Part shown: one piece after another, positions 52,980 to 61,998 of the stretch
Position numbering within the stretch: the first letter of the stretch is position 1
How the letters are laid out: each line of letters opens with the position of its first letter
From: Pedobacter sp. BS3
GTDB lineage: Bacteria; Bacteroidota; Bacteroidia; Sphingobacteriales; Sphingobacteriaceae
Assembly: GCF_008274585.1 (NCBI RefSeq)
Contig: NZ_VTRT01000005.1
Span: forward strand, 1-64,000
DNA: 64,000 nucleotides
Direction: 5' to 3'
Program-made: the position numbers and the translations under genes
The notes under the pieces: generated by a model
Seen by the model: only the letters and a program-made list of their open reading frames with translations
What the model was told of the DNA's origin: nothing
Databases searched by the model: none

Positions 52980-55958
52980 TCAATATTTCACTATCCTGTA
53001 CGTATTAGCTTTACTGCCTGTTAGCTTTAACAGGTAAACCCCTGCCGGATAGTTCTGTATCCATACCGTAAGTTCTCCTTCTGTTGGTGGTATTGCTACG
53101 GTTTGCAATATCTTTCCGCTGAGGTTTGCTAATGTTAAAAAGTCATACCTGCCTGCTTCAAACGTTACGGTTAGCTTGTCTGTTGCAGGGTTCGGGTAAA
53201 GCTGAAGGCTCAAGGCCGAAAGCTCAAAGCGTACGGTCCGGGTGCCTAACTCGGTGGTTTTGCCATCCTTATCTACCTGTACCAGTTGGTAATAGTTGTT
53301 GCCGTTTAAGGGATTTTTATCTGTAAAGGTATATTGTTGGGGCGAATAATCATTCGCCCGTATAGCCGCAGGCTGCGAGCCAATTTTTATAAATTCGCCA
53401 TCATCGCCACTGCGGTAAATAATAAAACCTTTGCTGTTGGTTTCTGATGCCGTTTGCCATTGCAGGTTTGCGTAATCGCCTTCGGCTTTTACTGTAAAAT
53501 TAAGTAGAGCTACGGGGAGAGTTTGCGGGTCGCCCTGGTACTCGTAAGCGCCTATATCTATAATACCGCTATCATTGTATTTATATACCCTGGTATTGCC
53601 GGCAAGGTCTTTGGTGCTGGCATCTAAACCTGTGTAAAGGCTGTTATTCCCCATATTTATGGCAGGACTGGTAGCCTGCAAGGTGTAATCGCCGTTAGCA
53701 GGATCGGTAAACAGTGGGTCAGCATCCAGGTTGTTGCCGTTGTTAGTACCGAAATCGCTTTGCCAGGCGCTACTGCCGCCACTGCCCTGTATCAAACTGT
53801 TGGCATATACCGGCGTACTGCTACTGCCGTTATAGACATTATTGACGCTGTTGTCTGATTTTTTATTGCCCCATACTATGCTGTTGTAGAGTTTAGGCGA
53901 AGAAGAATAATAATTAGCTATCCCGCCACCGTAATAATCAGTCGTATTGCCCGAAATGGTCACGTTGATCAGCAAAGGGGATGATGAGGAATTATTGACC
54001 ATTCCGCCTCCATTAATAGCCTTATTGTTCGAGATGGTGACGTTGGTAAACGTTGGGGAAGAAGAATAATTAGCCACTCCACCACCGGAATTATTAGTCA
54101 TATTGCCTGAAATGGTCACGTTGGTCAGCTTCGGCGAAGAAAAATCATTATACATCCCCCCACCAGAATTTTGGCGAATGGTTTTCCCGTTAATGGTTAT
54201 AGAGCTGCTGCCATCCGCTTTACCGCCGGTAAGGGTAAAACCGTCCAGAAGGGCCTTTTCCACATCGCCTGCGGAAAGTATCACGTGGTAAGCATTGTTA
54301 CCATTAATGGTGCCATTGGCATCGTCGTTGCTGTCTATATCACTGCTCAGGATGCTGGCGTTGGCGGTAATACTCAAGTCGCGGCCGGCAAGGGTGCTTT
54401 CTGTGCCGGCAAAACCTCCGTAGAGCTGTACGTTCTTAACCATCAGGAAAGTTACGTCACGGTTTGTTTCTACATCATTAGTAACAGGGTTTACACTGGG
54501 TTTATAGGTTCCCTTTGCCACGTAGATCTTTAAAGGATTACCAGCATCCCAAAGGGCATTGTCTTTATTGGCCTGCGCCCATTGCAGGGCGATAGCAAGG
54601 CTGGCAGGATTGCTCCAGGAGGAACCATCGCCTGTTGCGCTTTCTTTTACGTAGATGATGTTGTTGGTAGCGGTATGAATAACCTGTACGGTATTACCGT
54701 CCTGGTATTCGTAAGCCCCTATATCTACGGTATTATTGCGCACACGGGTACTACCGGCAAGGTCTGTGTTAAGGGTAAGGTAACTGTTGCTGCCCGTATT
54801 AATAGCAGGGCTGGTATTCTGCAGGGTATAATCGCCGTTGGCTGCATTGGTAAACCGCGGATCGGCATCCCGGTTGTTACCGTTGTTGGTCCCGAATCTG
54901 CTCCAACCGCTGCTGCTGCCCTGTATAATGCTGTAGGCATATACAGGGGTACTACTGTCATTATAGATGTTATCAATGCTGCTGTCTGTTTTTTTGTTGC
55001 CCCATACTATGCTGTTGTAGAATTTGGGCGAAGAAGAATAAAAATTATACATCCCACCGCCAGAAACAGCCGTATTGCCCGAAATGGTCACGTTGGTCAG
55101 CAAAGGGGATGATGATGAATTATTATACATCCCGCCGCCAGAAACAGCCGTATTGCCCGAAATGACTACGTTGGCCAGCGAAGGGGATGATAAATAATTA
55201 TACATCCCGCCACCGTAATAATTAGCTATATTGTCCGAAATAGTCACATTGGTCAACACCGGCGATGATGATGAATTAAACATTCCGCTACCATTAGAAT
55301 TGGCCATATTGCCTGAAATGGTCACATTGGCCAGCAACGGCGAAGAAGAAATATTACACATACCCCCACCAGAAGTTCGCAAAACTGATTGCCCGTTAAC
55401 GGTTATAGAGCTGCTGCCATCCGCTTTACCGCCGGTAAGGGTAAAACCGTCCAGAAGGGCCTTTTCCACATCGCTTGCGGAAAGTATCACGTGGTAAGCA
55501 TTGTTGCCATTAATGGTGCCATTGGCATCGTCGTTGCTGTCTAAATCACCGCTCAGGATGCTGGCGTTGGCGGTAATACTCAAGTCGCGGCCGGCAAGGG
55601 TGCTTTCTGTGCCGGCAAAACCTCCGTAGAGCTGTACGTTCTTAACCATCAGGAAAGTTACGTCACGGTTTGTTTCTACATCATTAGTTACAGGGTCTAC
55701 ACTGGGTTTGTAGGTTCCCTTTGCCACGTATATCTTTAAAGGATTACCGGCATCCCAAAGGGCATTGTCTTTATTGGCCTGCGCCCATTGCAGGGCGATA
55801 GCAAGGCTGGCAGGATTGCTCCAGGAGGAACCATCGCCTGTTGCGCTTTCTTTTACGTAGATAATGTGGTTGTTGGGTACTATTTGTGCCACTGCGGAGA
55901 ATGCTGTTAAAACGTTGTGCAGTAAAACACTTAGCAATAGTTGGGGTAGACGTTTCAT
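52980..55958 (-). CDS. Beta-helix surface protein with internal duplication and type A T9SS tail
   Basis: 992 residues with a signal peptide (LLSVLLHNVLTAFSAVAQ). Two modules of about 400 residues (about 29-425 and 432-830) each begin with IIYVKESATGDGSSWSNP and contain parallel beta-helix coils TNVTISGN..GGGMYN, many Ser/Asn, and end in GDYTLQ and IDIGAYEYQ motifs. The C-terminus (LPVALLNFTVKAEGDYANLQW, then LQLYPNPATDKLTV and GVYLLKL) is a type A T9SS sorting domain. It is probably an adhesin or polysaccharide-binding surface protein. The two modules are nearly identical in DNA over about 470 bp. Confidence 0.85.
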   Translation of the reverse strand: MKRLPQLLLSVLLHNVLTAFSAVAQIVPNNHIIYVKESATGDGSSWSNPASLAIALQWAQANKDNALWDAGNPLKIYVAKGTYKPSVDPVTNDVETNRDVTFLMVKNVQLYGGFAGTESTLAGRDLSITANASILSGDLDSNDDANGTINGNNAYHVILSASDVEKALLDGFTLTGGKADGSSSITVNGQSVLRTSGGGMCNISSSPLLANVTISGNMANSNGSGMFNSSSSPVLTNVTISDNIANYYGGGMYNYLSSPSLANVVISGNTAVSGGGMYNNSSSSPLLTNVTISGNTAVSGGGMYNFYSSSPKFYNSIVWGNKKTDSSIDNIYNDSSTPVYAYSIIQGSSSGWSRFGTNNGNNRDADPRFTNAANGDYTLQNTSPAINTGSNSYLTLNTDLAGSTRVRNNTVDIGAYEYQDGNTVQVIHTATNNIIYVKESATGDGSSWSNPASLAIALQWAQANKDNALWDAGNPLKIYVAKGTYKPSVNPVTNDVETNRDVTFLMVKNVQLYGGFAGTESTLAGRDLSITANASILSSDIDSNDDANGTINGNNAYHVILSAGDVEKALLDGFTLTGGKADGSSSITINGKTIRQNSGGGMYNDFSSPKLTNVTISGNMTNNSGGGVANYSSSPTFTNVTISNNKAINGGGMVNNSSSSPLLINVTISGNTTDYYGGGIANYYSSSPKLYNSIVWGNKKSDNSVNNVYNGSSSTPVYANSLIQGSGGSSAWQSDFGTNNGNNLDADPLFTDPANGDYTLQATSPAINMGNNSLYTGLDASTKDLAGNTRVYKYNDSGIIDIGAYEYQGDPQTLPVALLNFTVKAEGDYANLQWQTASETNSKGFIIYRSGDDGEFIKIGSQPAAIRANDYSPQQYTFTDKNPLNGNNYYQLVQVDKDGKTTELGTRTVRFELSALSLQLYPNPATDKLTVTFEAGRYDFLTLANLSGKILQTVAIPPTEGELTVWIQNYPAGVYLLKLTGSKANTYRIVKY
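54187..54660 (-). repeat. Internal duplication, second-module copy
   Basis: Nearly identical by eye, with about a dozen differences over 470 bp, to 55390-55863 in the first module of the beta-helix gene. Confidence 0.8.
55390..55863 (-). repeat. Internal duplication, first-module copy
   Basis: Partner of 54187-54660. Distance about 1.2 kb. It encodes the N-terminal part of each module (from the YVKESATGDG strand to the VNGQS region). Confidence 0.8.
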
Positions 55959-56454
55959 AGTTGCCTTTATTATTTAAAACACGATGTTAGTTCTAAATTT
56001 TCTTAGCTATGGATGATGATATCAATCATCGTTTACAACAGTGTAAAGATAGTTCCACCGGTATCATGCAGACGTTTGATCAATTTCAAATGATCATCCA
56101 TTACCTGACACTAAAGATAGTGCTATGTTTTTAATCTGCAATGCACGGATTTTAACTTGTTGATATAGGATGACATAAACGCTGTCATATCGACGAGGTA
56201 CGGGAAGATAATTGTTGATTCCCTGCATTTCCCTGATAAAGCAGTTTGGTATTAATGGAATTGTGCGACTATTGAAAAGATTTAACTTCGTTGATTTTCA
56301 ATTCTCCCTGCGATCGAAATGACGCGGTGTGAATGACGGAAACAACGCAGTGTCATACAGCTATTCTGTCGCTGAGCTTCAGTAAAACATTGCACAAAAA
56401 AAGGCATCTTTCCCTCAGGAAAAGATGCCATACAAGATTTTTATCGTGAAATGT
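55959..56454. other. 496-bp gap between beta-helix and PUR genes
   Basis: No gene. The left third is AT-rich DNA upstream of the beta-helix start; the right end holds the PUR gene terminator at 56396-56429. No dispersed repeat family was recognised. Confidence 0.5.
56396..56429 (-). terminator. Intrinsic terminator of the PUR gene
   Basis: On the minus strand GGCATCTTT pairs with AAAGATGCC around a short loop and is followed by seven T (positions 56402 to 56396). Confidence 0.85.
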
Positions 56455-56784
56455 TTAGAAAGAAAAATCGTCTTCTATCGTGCTTTTTACAGGGCTTTCG
56501 TTCGAGTCGTTATACTCGTAACGTTTTTCAACAACTTCCTGGTTGTCTTTAATATATTCAACCGTTTCCTTTAGTCCTTCTGCAAATTTTTCAAAATCTT
56601 CTTTATATAAAAAGATTTTATGCTTTACAAAAACACCATCTTCCAATCTTTTTTTGCTCTCTGTAATTGTTACATAATAATCGTTAGAGCGGGTAGCTTT
56701 TACATCAAAAAAATAAGTGCGCTTGCCTGCCCTGACTTTCTTTGAAAAAACCTCTTCTCTCTCTTTGTTGTCGAAATCTCCCAT
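56455..56784 (-). CDS. PUR-alpha-like DNA/RNA-binding protein (DUF3276)
   Basis: 109 residues. VFSKKVRAGKRTYFFDVKAT and YVTITESKKRLEDG form the beta strands of a PUR repeat, followed by helix FEKFAEGLKETVEYIKD and an acidic tail. Bacteroidota DUF3276 proteins of this size are PUR-fold, nucleic-acid binding. The gene has its own terminator and no operon partner. Confidence 0.85.
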   Translation of the reverse strand: MGDFDNKEREEVFSKKVRAGKRTYFFDVKATRSNDYYVTITESKKRLEDGVFVKHKIFLYKEDFEKFAEGLKETVEYIKDNQEVVEKRYEYNDSNESPVKSTIEDDFSF

Positions 56785-56866
56785 AATTTGGTAAGCTAAG
56801 TTTTGGTTGCAGTAAATAAACGGATTAATTATTAAAGTTCAAAATAGAAAATGCGATAAACGCATT

Positions 56867-58657
56867 TTATGAGAGATTTTCCTGTTCTTCCAGCAATTGT
56901 TTTTCGTAAAGTTCGAAATAGCGGCCGCCAAGCTCAATTAAATCCTCATGTTTTCCGTGTTCAACAACTTTTCCTTCATCCAGAACCAGGATTTTGTCCG
57001 CATTTTTGATGGTCGAAATGCGATGGGCAATTAAAATGGCCGATTTTCCCGACATCACCCTGCCCAGATTATGTAAAATTTCCTCTTCGGTACGTGTGTC
57101 AACAGCCGAAAGACAATCGTCAAAAATCAGGATCTGCGGATTCGCTGCCAATGCCCGTGCAATAGAAACACGTTGCTTCTGTCCACCCGAAAGCGTGATG
57201 CCGCGTTCGCCGATAAGGGTGTCAAAGCCGTTATCAAAAGCGGCAATATTATCGTAAACGGCAGCATTGCGGGCAGCGGTCTCTATCGCTTCGCGGTCTA
57301 TCTTTTCAGAGCTGAACGCGATATTATTCGCTATAGTATCCGAAAATAAAAAGACTTCCTGTGGTACAAATCCGATCTGCTTACGGTAGTTATGCAGGTT
57401 TAACGATTGGATTGGCTGGTTGTCGATGTATATTTCGCCCGATGTGGTATCGTACATGCGCATCAGCAGGTTGGCAATGGTTGATTTTCCGGATCCGGTT
57501 TTCCCGATAATAGCCAGCAACTCGCCGGGTTTCAGGTTGAACGATACATTGTCGAGCGCTTTTATACCTGTATCGGGATAAACAAAGCTGACATTTCTGA
57601 ACTCGATATATCCTTGTATGGTGTGCGCATTGACAGCAGGCGATACAATTTCGGGCTTGGTATGCAAAAACTCGTTAATGCGCTTTTGCGATGCCGATGC
57701 CCGTTGAATTAGTGACGTGATCCAGCCCAATGATATCACCGGAAAGGTCAGCTGGTTAAGATAAACAATAAATTCGGCAATATTTCCGGCTGTGAGACTG
57801 CCGTTTATCACTTCGGTGCCGCCTACATAGATCGTTATGATCGTGCTGATTCCCACCAATAACATCATTAACGGGAAAAAGAGTGCCTGAACTTTTACCA
57901 GGGCCATTGAGTTATGCCGGTATTCATCGCTCTCATGCCTGAATTTACTGCGACTGTCGCTTTCGCGAACGTACGATTTTATCACACGAATCCCTGAAAA
58001 GGTTTCCTGGACAAAGCTGGAAAGATTTGAAAGCTGTTGCTGAATGCGCTCGCTGCGATAATTGATTATCCCGTTTACGTAATAAATAGCAAAGACCAGT
58101 ATGGGCATAGGCAGTAAACAGAATACGGCCAGCCGGACGTTTACGCTGAACATGGCGTAAATTACCAGAATAAACAGCACGCTGGTGTTAATGGTGTACA
58201 TGATTGCAGGACCCAGGTACATCCGGACACGGCTTACATCTTCGGTTACCCGGTTCATGAGGTCACCGGTATTATTGCGCCTGAAAAAGGCCATTGAAAG
58301 TTGCTGGTAATGTCCGTAAATTTCGTTTTTAAGGTCATACTCAATATGCCGCGACATCAGGATGATGGTCTGACGCATAAAAAACAGGAATAGCCCCCGT
58401 ATAATGGATAACAGCAATACAACAGCGCCGAAAAAAAACAGGCTGTAGCCAAAGGTCTGATAAACCAGTTGCTGCCTACTAAAACCGTCAAACAAGCGGT
58501 ACAGGCTGATATTTTCTTTTACCAGGTCAAAGGCTAAACGAATGACCTGGGCGGGCAGTACGGCAAACAGGTTAGATACAATAACAAAGAATATACCCGG
58601 TATCAGCCGCCAGCGATATTTATACAGAAACTTATTAAGGTAAGCCAGGTCTTTCAT
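56867..58657 (-). CDS. ABC exporter, MsbA-like half-transporter
   Basis: 596 residues: six membrane helices (1-320) then an ATPase. GKTGSGKSTIANLL is Walker A, LSGGQKQRVSIARAL the signature, and ILIFDDCLSAVD Walker B, where the usual catalytic Glu is Asp. This DD form is common in one subunit of heterodimeric exporters and in a Bacteroidota clade, so the protein may be active with a partner. The substrate (lipid, drug or peptide) is unknown. It lies 82 bases from the PUR gene on the same strand. Confidence 0.87.
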   Translation of the reverse strand: MKDLAYLNKFLYKYRWRLIPGIFFVIVSNLFAVLPAQVIRLAFDLVKENISLYRLFDGFSRQQLVYQTFGYSLFFFGAVVLLLSIIRGLFLFFMRQTIILMSRHIEYDLKNEIYGHYQQLSMAFFRRNNTGDLMNRVTEDVSRVRMYLGPAIMYTINTSVLFILVIYAMFSVNVRLAVFCLLPMPILVFAIYYVNGIINYRSERIQQQLSNLSSFVQETFSGIRVIKSYVRESDSRSKFRHESDEYRHNSMALVKVQALFFPLMMLLVGISTIITIYVGGTEVINGSLTAGNIAEFIVYLNQLTFPVISLGWITSLIQRASASQKRINEFLHTKPEIVSPAVNAHTIQGYIEFRNVSFVYPDTGIKALDNVSFNLKPGELLAIIGKTGSGKSTIANLLMRMYDTTSGEIYIDNQPIQSLNLHNYRKQIGFVPQEVFLFSDTIANNIAFSSEKIDREAIETAARNAAVYDNIAAFDNGFDTLIGERGITLSGGQKQRVSIARALAANPQILIFDDCLSAVDTRTEEEILHNLGRVMSGKSAILIAHRISTIKNADKILVLDEGKVVEHGKHEDLIELGGRYFELYEKQLLEEQENLS

Positions 58658-59050
58658 TCGGTTGGTAAAATTAGCTTTTTTTATAGCAGTAGTTATGTGA
58701 TTTATGAATTATGATTTTAGAGTTACGATATGAGAAGGGCTTATGGGTTATGGTTCATAGCTTATAGTCGGGAAGTCAGAAAAGACCGAAAGTAATCTTT
58801 AATAATGGACAATGGATAGTTGACAACTGACAATGTGTGCATGGTTCAGCTCCCCTCTTCCGCCAGTTGGCGGAGCTGGGAGAGAGGCCAAGCAAGAACA
58901 TAGATGTAAGAAACGAGATGAATAGCACAGTTTTACCCCCTCTCCTTTGGAGAGGGTTGGGGTGAGGCTTTAAACAACAAATACACAACCCTGTATAAAT
59001 TATAAATTTTAGTACTTTTGTGCCCAAGCCGTATCCATCATAATAAAAAT
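58658..59050. repeat. Gap with dispersed repeat clusters
   Basis: Contains repeat A (58751-58790), a tract with TGGACAATGGATAGTTGACA units (58806-58835), a CTTCCGCCAGTTGGCGGA hairpin (58858-58875) and CCTCTCCTTTGGAGAGGG (58940-58957). A short minus-strand open frame over it is not a gene. A promoter lies at 59013. Confidence 0.7.
59013..59020 (+). promoter_or_regulatory. Promoter core of the leucine dehydrogenase gene
   Basis: TACTTTTG fits TAnnTTTG, 30 bases before the ATG. No clear -33 TTG. Confidence 0.4.
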
Positions 59051-60139
59051 ATGACATTGATCAATCCAGAAGAAAGCACCGTTTTTAATCAGCTCAAGAA
59101 AACAGGTCATAAAGAAGTAGTTTTTTGTTGCGATGAAGATACGGGGCTTAAAGCCATTATTGCCATACACGATACCACGTTAGGCCCGGCTTTCGGAGGA
59201 ACGCGGATGTGGCCTTACCGTTCAGAGAACGAAGCCTTGCAGGATGTGTTGCGTTTATCGAAAACCATGACCTACAAAGCGGCTATAAGCGGTTTGAACC
59301 TGGGAGGCGGAAAAGCGGTCATCATTGGCGATAGTCGTAAAGATAAAAGTGAAGCGTTGATGCGCCGGTTCGGGCAGTTTATACAAAACCTTAACGGTTC
59401 GTTTATTACTGCCGAAGAGTTGGGAACCAGTCCGAAAGATATGGAATATATCCGTATGGAAACCAAATACGCTACAGGTATACCCGAATCAATGGGAGGC
59501 AGCGGCGACCCTTCGCCAATAACAGCACGTGGTGTATTTATGGGTATCAAAGCCTGCTTGAAAGAACTTTTTGGAGCCGATACGCTTGCCGGGAAATCGG
59601 TTGCGGTACAGGGCATCGGTCACGTAGGCGAAAAGCTGGTAGCTTTATTACGCGAAGAAAATGCTAAGGTGTACGTAAGCGATATCAATGAGTATGAGTT
59701 GGGAAGGGTTGCCAAACGTTATGGCGCTGAAGCAGTTTCAAACAATAATATTTTTGATATGGAGTACGATATTTACGCACCCTGCGCTCTGGGAGCAACC
59801 GTAAATACCGATACTATCAACAAAATGAAATGTGCTATTATAGCCGGATCAGCCAATAACCAGCTGGCAGACGAGCAGTTACACGGGCAGATGTTGTTGG
59901 AAAAAGGAATTTTATATGCTCCCGATTATCTCATCAATGCCGGGGGAATTATCAGTGCCTATTCTGAAATTGCCGGACACAACAAAAAGCGCACACTGCA
60001 ATTAACAGAAAACATATATGAGGCCACACGGGAAGTGCTGCGGAAATCAAAGGCAGAGAATATTCCAACCAATATAGCAGCCGACCGCATTGCCGAAAAA
60101 CGTATTGCTGACATCAAAAAAATAAAAGGATTATACTAA
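59051..60139 (+). CDS. Leucine dehydrogenase (Glu/Leu/Phe/Val dehydrogenase family)
   Basis: 362 residues from the ATG at 59051; the frame stays open from 59018 but the upstream promoter-like box argues against it. LGPAFGGTRMWPY binds substrate, K76 and K88 (GLNLGGGKAVIIGD) are the catalytic lysines, and VQGIGHVGEKL is the NAD-binding loop. It catalyses oxidative deamination of leucine, valine and isoleucine. It heads the core block with nusB 39 bases downstream. Confidence 0.9.
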   Translation: MTLINPEESTVFNQLKKTGHKEVVFCCDEDTGLKAIIAIHDTTLGPAFGGTRMWPYRSENEALQDVLRLSKTMTYKAAISGLNLGGGKAVIIGDSRKDKSEALMRRFGQFIQNLNGSFITAEELGTSPKDMEYIRMETKYATGIPESMGGSGDPSPITARGVFMGIKACLKELFGADTLAGKSVAVQGIGHVGEKLVALLREENAKVYVSDINEYELGRVAKRYGAEAVSNNNIFDMEYDIYAPCALGATVNTDTINKMKCAIIAGSANNQLADEQLHGQMLLEKGILYAPDYLINAGGIISAYSEIAGHNKKRTLQLTENIYEATREVLRKSKAENIPTNIAADRIAEKRIADIKKIKGLY

Positions 60140-60178
60140 AATTATTCCCGGTTTCGGCCGGTCGTTCTTATAAATTAT

Positions 60179-61126
60179 ATGCTAAACAGAAGGCACCTCA
60201 GGGTAAAAGTACTGCAAACACTTTACGCTTATCATCAGTCAGAAAACAAATCGGTAAAGGCTTTTGAAAAAAGTTTGCTGAAAAATGTAGATGAGGTTTA
60301 TGAGATGTATGTCTGGGTACTTTCATTGTTTATTGAAGTGGCCGATTATGTGGTGCTGGATGCCGAAGAGCGGGCCAACAAATTTTTACCTACCGAAAAA
60401 GACCTGAATGCCAATACCCGGTTACATACCAATAAATTCATCGAATCATTGCGTAACAATCCGGAGTATATGGATGCCGTAAAAAAGTATAAGATCTCCT
60501 GGAGCTTTGACCCTGAAGTTGCCCGTTCCATTGTGGGGATATTAAAAACCTCGCCCGAGTACGAGGCATATCTTCAAAATCCGGCCGACGATATGCGGGC
60601 CGAGAAAGAGATCATTAAGCATATTTTCAAGAAGATTATCCTGAAAACACCGGCAATAGAGCAGGTTTTTGAAGAAAAGTTTATAAACTGGCCGGTAGAT
60701 AAAGAAGTGTTGCAGGCGCTTATTGCGAAAACGTTTAAAAACTTTACCAGCGATAACCCGGCAGAAAATCACCTCGCCGAATTATGCGCCAATTGGTCTG
60801 AAGACAGAGAGTTTATCACAGCATTGCTTAGCAAGTGCATAGCGTACGATGAACAATACCAGGAACTGATTTCACAAAAAACCAAGAACTGGGAAGCCGA
60901 CCGTATCGCCATGATGGATGTGCTGCTGATGAAGCTGGCCATCACTGAATTGTTACATTTCTCGTCTATACCCGTTAAAGTAACTATTAATGAATATATC
61001 GAGCTGTCGAAGGAATTTAGTACACCGAAAAGCAACTCATTTATAAATGGTATCTTAGATAAAATTCTTGCCGACCTGAAATCGGCCGGTAAGATTCATA
61101 AATTTGGTCGTGGACTAATTGAATAA
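60179..61126 (+). CDS. nusB: Transcription antitermination factor NusB, long form
   Basis: 315 residues, about twice the length of E. coli NusB. The start MLNRRHLRVKVLQTLYAYHQ and the C-terminal half (about 175-300; NWEADRIAMMDVLLMKLAI and VTINEYIELSKEFSTPKSNS) are NusB-fold helices; a helical insert separates them, as in other Bacteroidota. It acts with NusE in rRNA antitermination. It starts an operon-like set nusB, DUF1573 lipoprotein and yajC. Confidence 0.9.
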   Translation: MLNRRHLRVKVLQTLYAYHQSENKSVKAFEKSLLKNVDEVYEMYVWVLSLFIEVADYVVLDAEERANKFLPTEKDLNANTRLHTNKFIESLRNNPEYMDAVKKYKISWSFDPEVARSIVGILKTSPEYEAYLQNPADDMRAEKEIIKHIFKKIILKTPAIEQVFEEKFINWPVDKEVLQALIAKTFKNFTSDNPAENHLAELCANWSEDREFITALLSKCIAYDEQYQELISQKTKNWEADRIAMMDVLLMKLAITELLHFSSIPVKVTINEYIELSKEFSTPKSNSFINGILDKILADLKSAGKIHKFGRGLIE

Positions 61127-61129
61127 CAG

Positions 61130-61561
61130 ATGAAAAAAATAATTTTAATTGCATTTGCGGCAGTGGCTATAGCCGCTTGTAACAGCGAAAAACGTAACGG
61201 TTCCGCATCAGATTCAACAGCAGCCGTAACCGATTCTGTAAATGCGCCCGTGTTGAAATTTGAAGAAACCAATTACGAATTTGGTGTAATAAAACAGGGC
61301 GAAAAGGTTACACATGAATTTAAATTTACCAATGCAGGTAAAAGTCCGTTGGTAATTTCGGCAGCGCAGGCCAGTTGTGGCTGTACCGTGCCCGAATACC
61401 CGAAAGAGCCTATTGCTCCCGGCGCCGATGGTGTTATAAAAGTAGTATTTAACAGCGCCGGCAAATCAGGAAAGCAAACCAAATCAATCACTATAACGTC
61501 AAACGCCGTACCGGCAACTTCGGTTGTTTATCTGAACGGCGAAGTACAGGAACCAAAATAA
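61130..61561 (+). CDS. DUF1573 lipoprotein
   Basis: 143 residues. A lipoprotein signal ends in AIAAC with the modified Cys at position 17. The domain after residue 45 (FEETNYEFGVIKQGEKVTHEF and ASCGCTVPEYPKEPI) is DUF1573, an immunoglobulin-like beta-sandwich of unknown function. It starts 3 bases after nusB, so it is co-transcribed. Confidence 0.87.
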   Translation: MKKIILIAFAAVAIAACNSEKRNGSASDSTAAVTDSVNAPVLKFEETNYEFGVIKQGEKVTHEFKFTNAGKSPLVISAAQASCGCTVPEYPKEPIAPGADGVIKVVFNSAGKSGKQTKSITITSNAVPATSVVYLNGEVQEPK

Positions 61562-61577
61562 ATTAAAACTCAAAACT

Positions 61578-61892
61578 ATGTCAGGAACTATTTTATTACA
61601 AGCCGGAGGCTCTGGATTAATGGGTATGTTACCCATGCTTTTAATCATTGTGGTGTTTTATTTTTTTATGATACGCCCCCAAATGAAAAAAGCGAAAGAC
61701 CTTAAAAAATATGTAGCCGAGCTTAAAAAAGGCGATAGGGTTATCACCACCGCCGGGATACATGGTAAGATTGTGGATATGAACGAAACAACTTTTCTGA
61801 TCGAGACCGAAGGTGGCGGTAAGATCCGTTTTGATAAGTCGGCTATATCGCTTGACGCATCCAAAGCGCTGAATACAAACACGCAAAAGTAA
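61578..61892 (+). CDS. yajC: Sec translocase accessory subunit YajC
   Basis: 104 residues. One membrane helix (LPMLLIIVVFYFFMIRPQM) is followed by a small cytoplasmic domain (KKGDRVITTAGIHGKIVDM), the standard YajC layout. It associates with SecDF, whose gene lies 718 bases downstream here with folA between. It ends with an intrinsic terminator. Confidence 0.92.
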   Translation: MSGTILLQAGGSGLMGMLPMLLIIVVFYFFMIRPQMKKAKDLKKYVAELKKGDRVITTAGIHGKIVDMNETTFLIETEGGGKIRFDKSAISLDASKALNTNTQK

Positions 61893-61915
61893 GGTTAGAA
61901 TAGCGTTTATATTAT

Positions 61916-61948
61916 TATCCCGCTTGTAGACACAAGCGGGATATTTTT
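61916..61948 (+). terminator. Intrinsic terminator after yajC
   Basis: TATCCCGCTTGT (61916-61927) pairs with ACAAGCGGGATA (61932-61943) with an AGAC loop and a following TTTTTG. Confidence 0.9.
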
Positions 61949-61998
61949 GTATACGTAAACAGCTTTCAACTTTTTACCTTCAACTTTTAACTTAAATC

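Noticed and set aside
54582..55112. 176-residue plus-strand frame in the beta-helix gene
   Set aside because: Antisense of a repetitive coding region; its composition follows the opposite strand.
55959..56454. Small RNA gene in the 496-bp gap
   Set aside because: No promoter-terminator pair in one direction apart from the PUR gene terminator; no known RNA fold recognised.
58776..59057. 93-residue minus-strand frame
   Set aside because: It is made of dispersed repeats (GKTVLF.., GAEPCTHCQ) and runs across the leucine dehydrogenase promoter.
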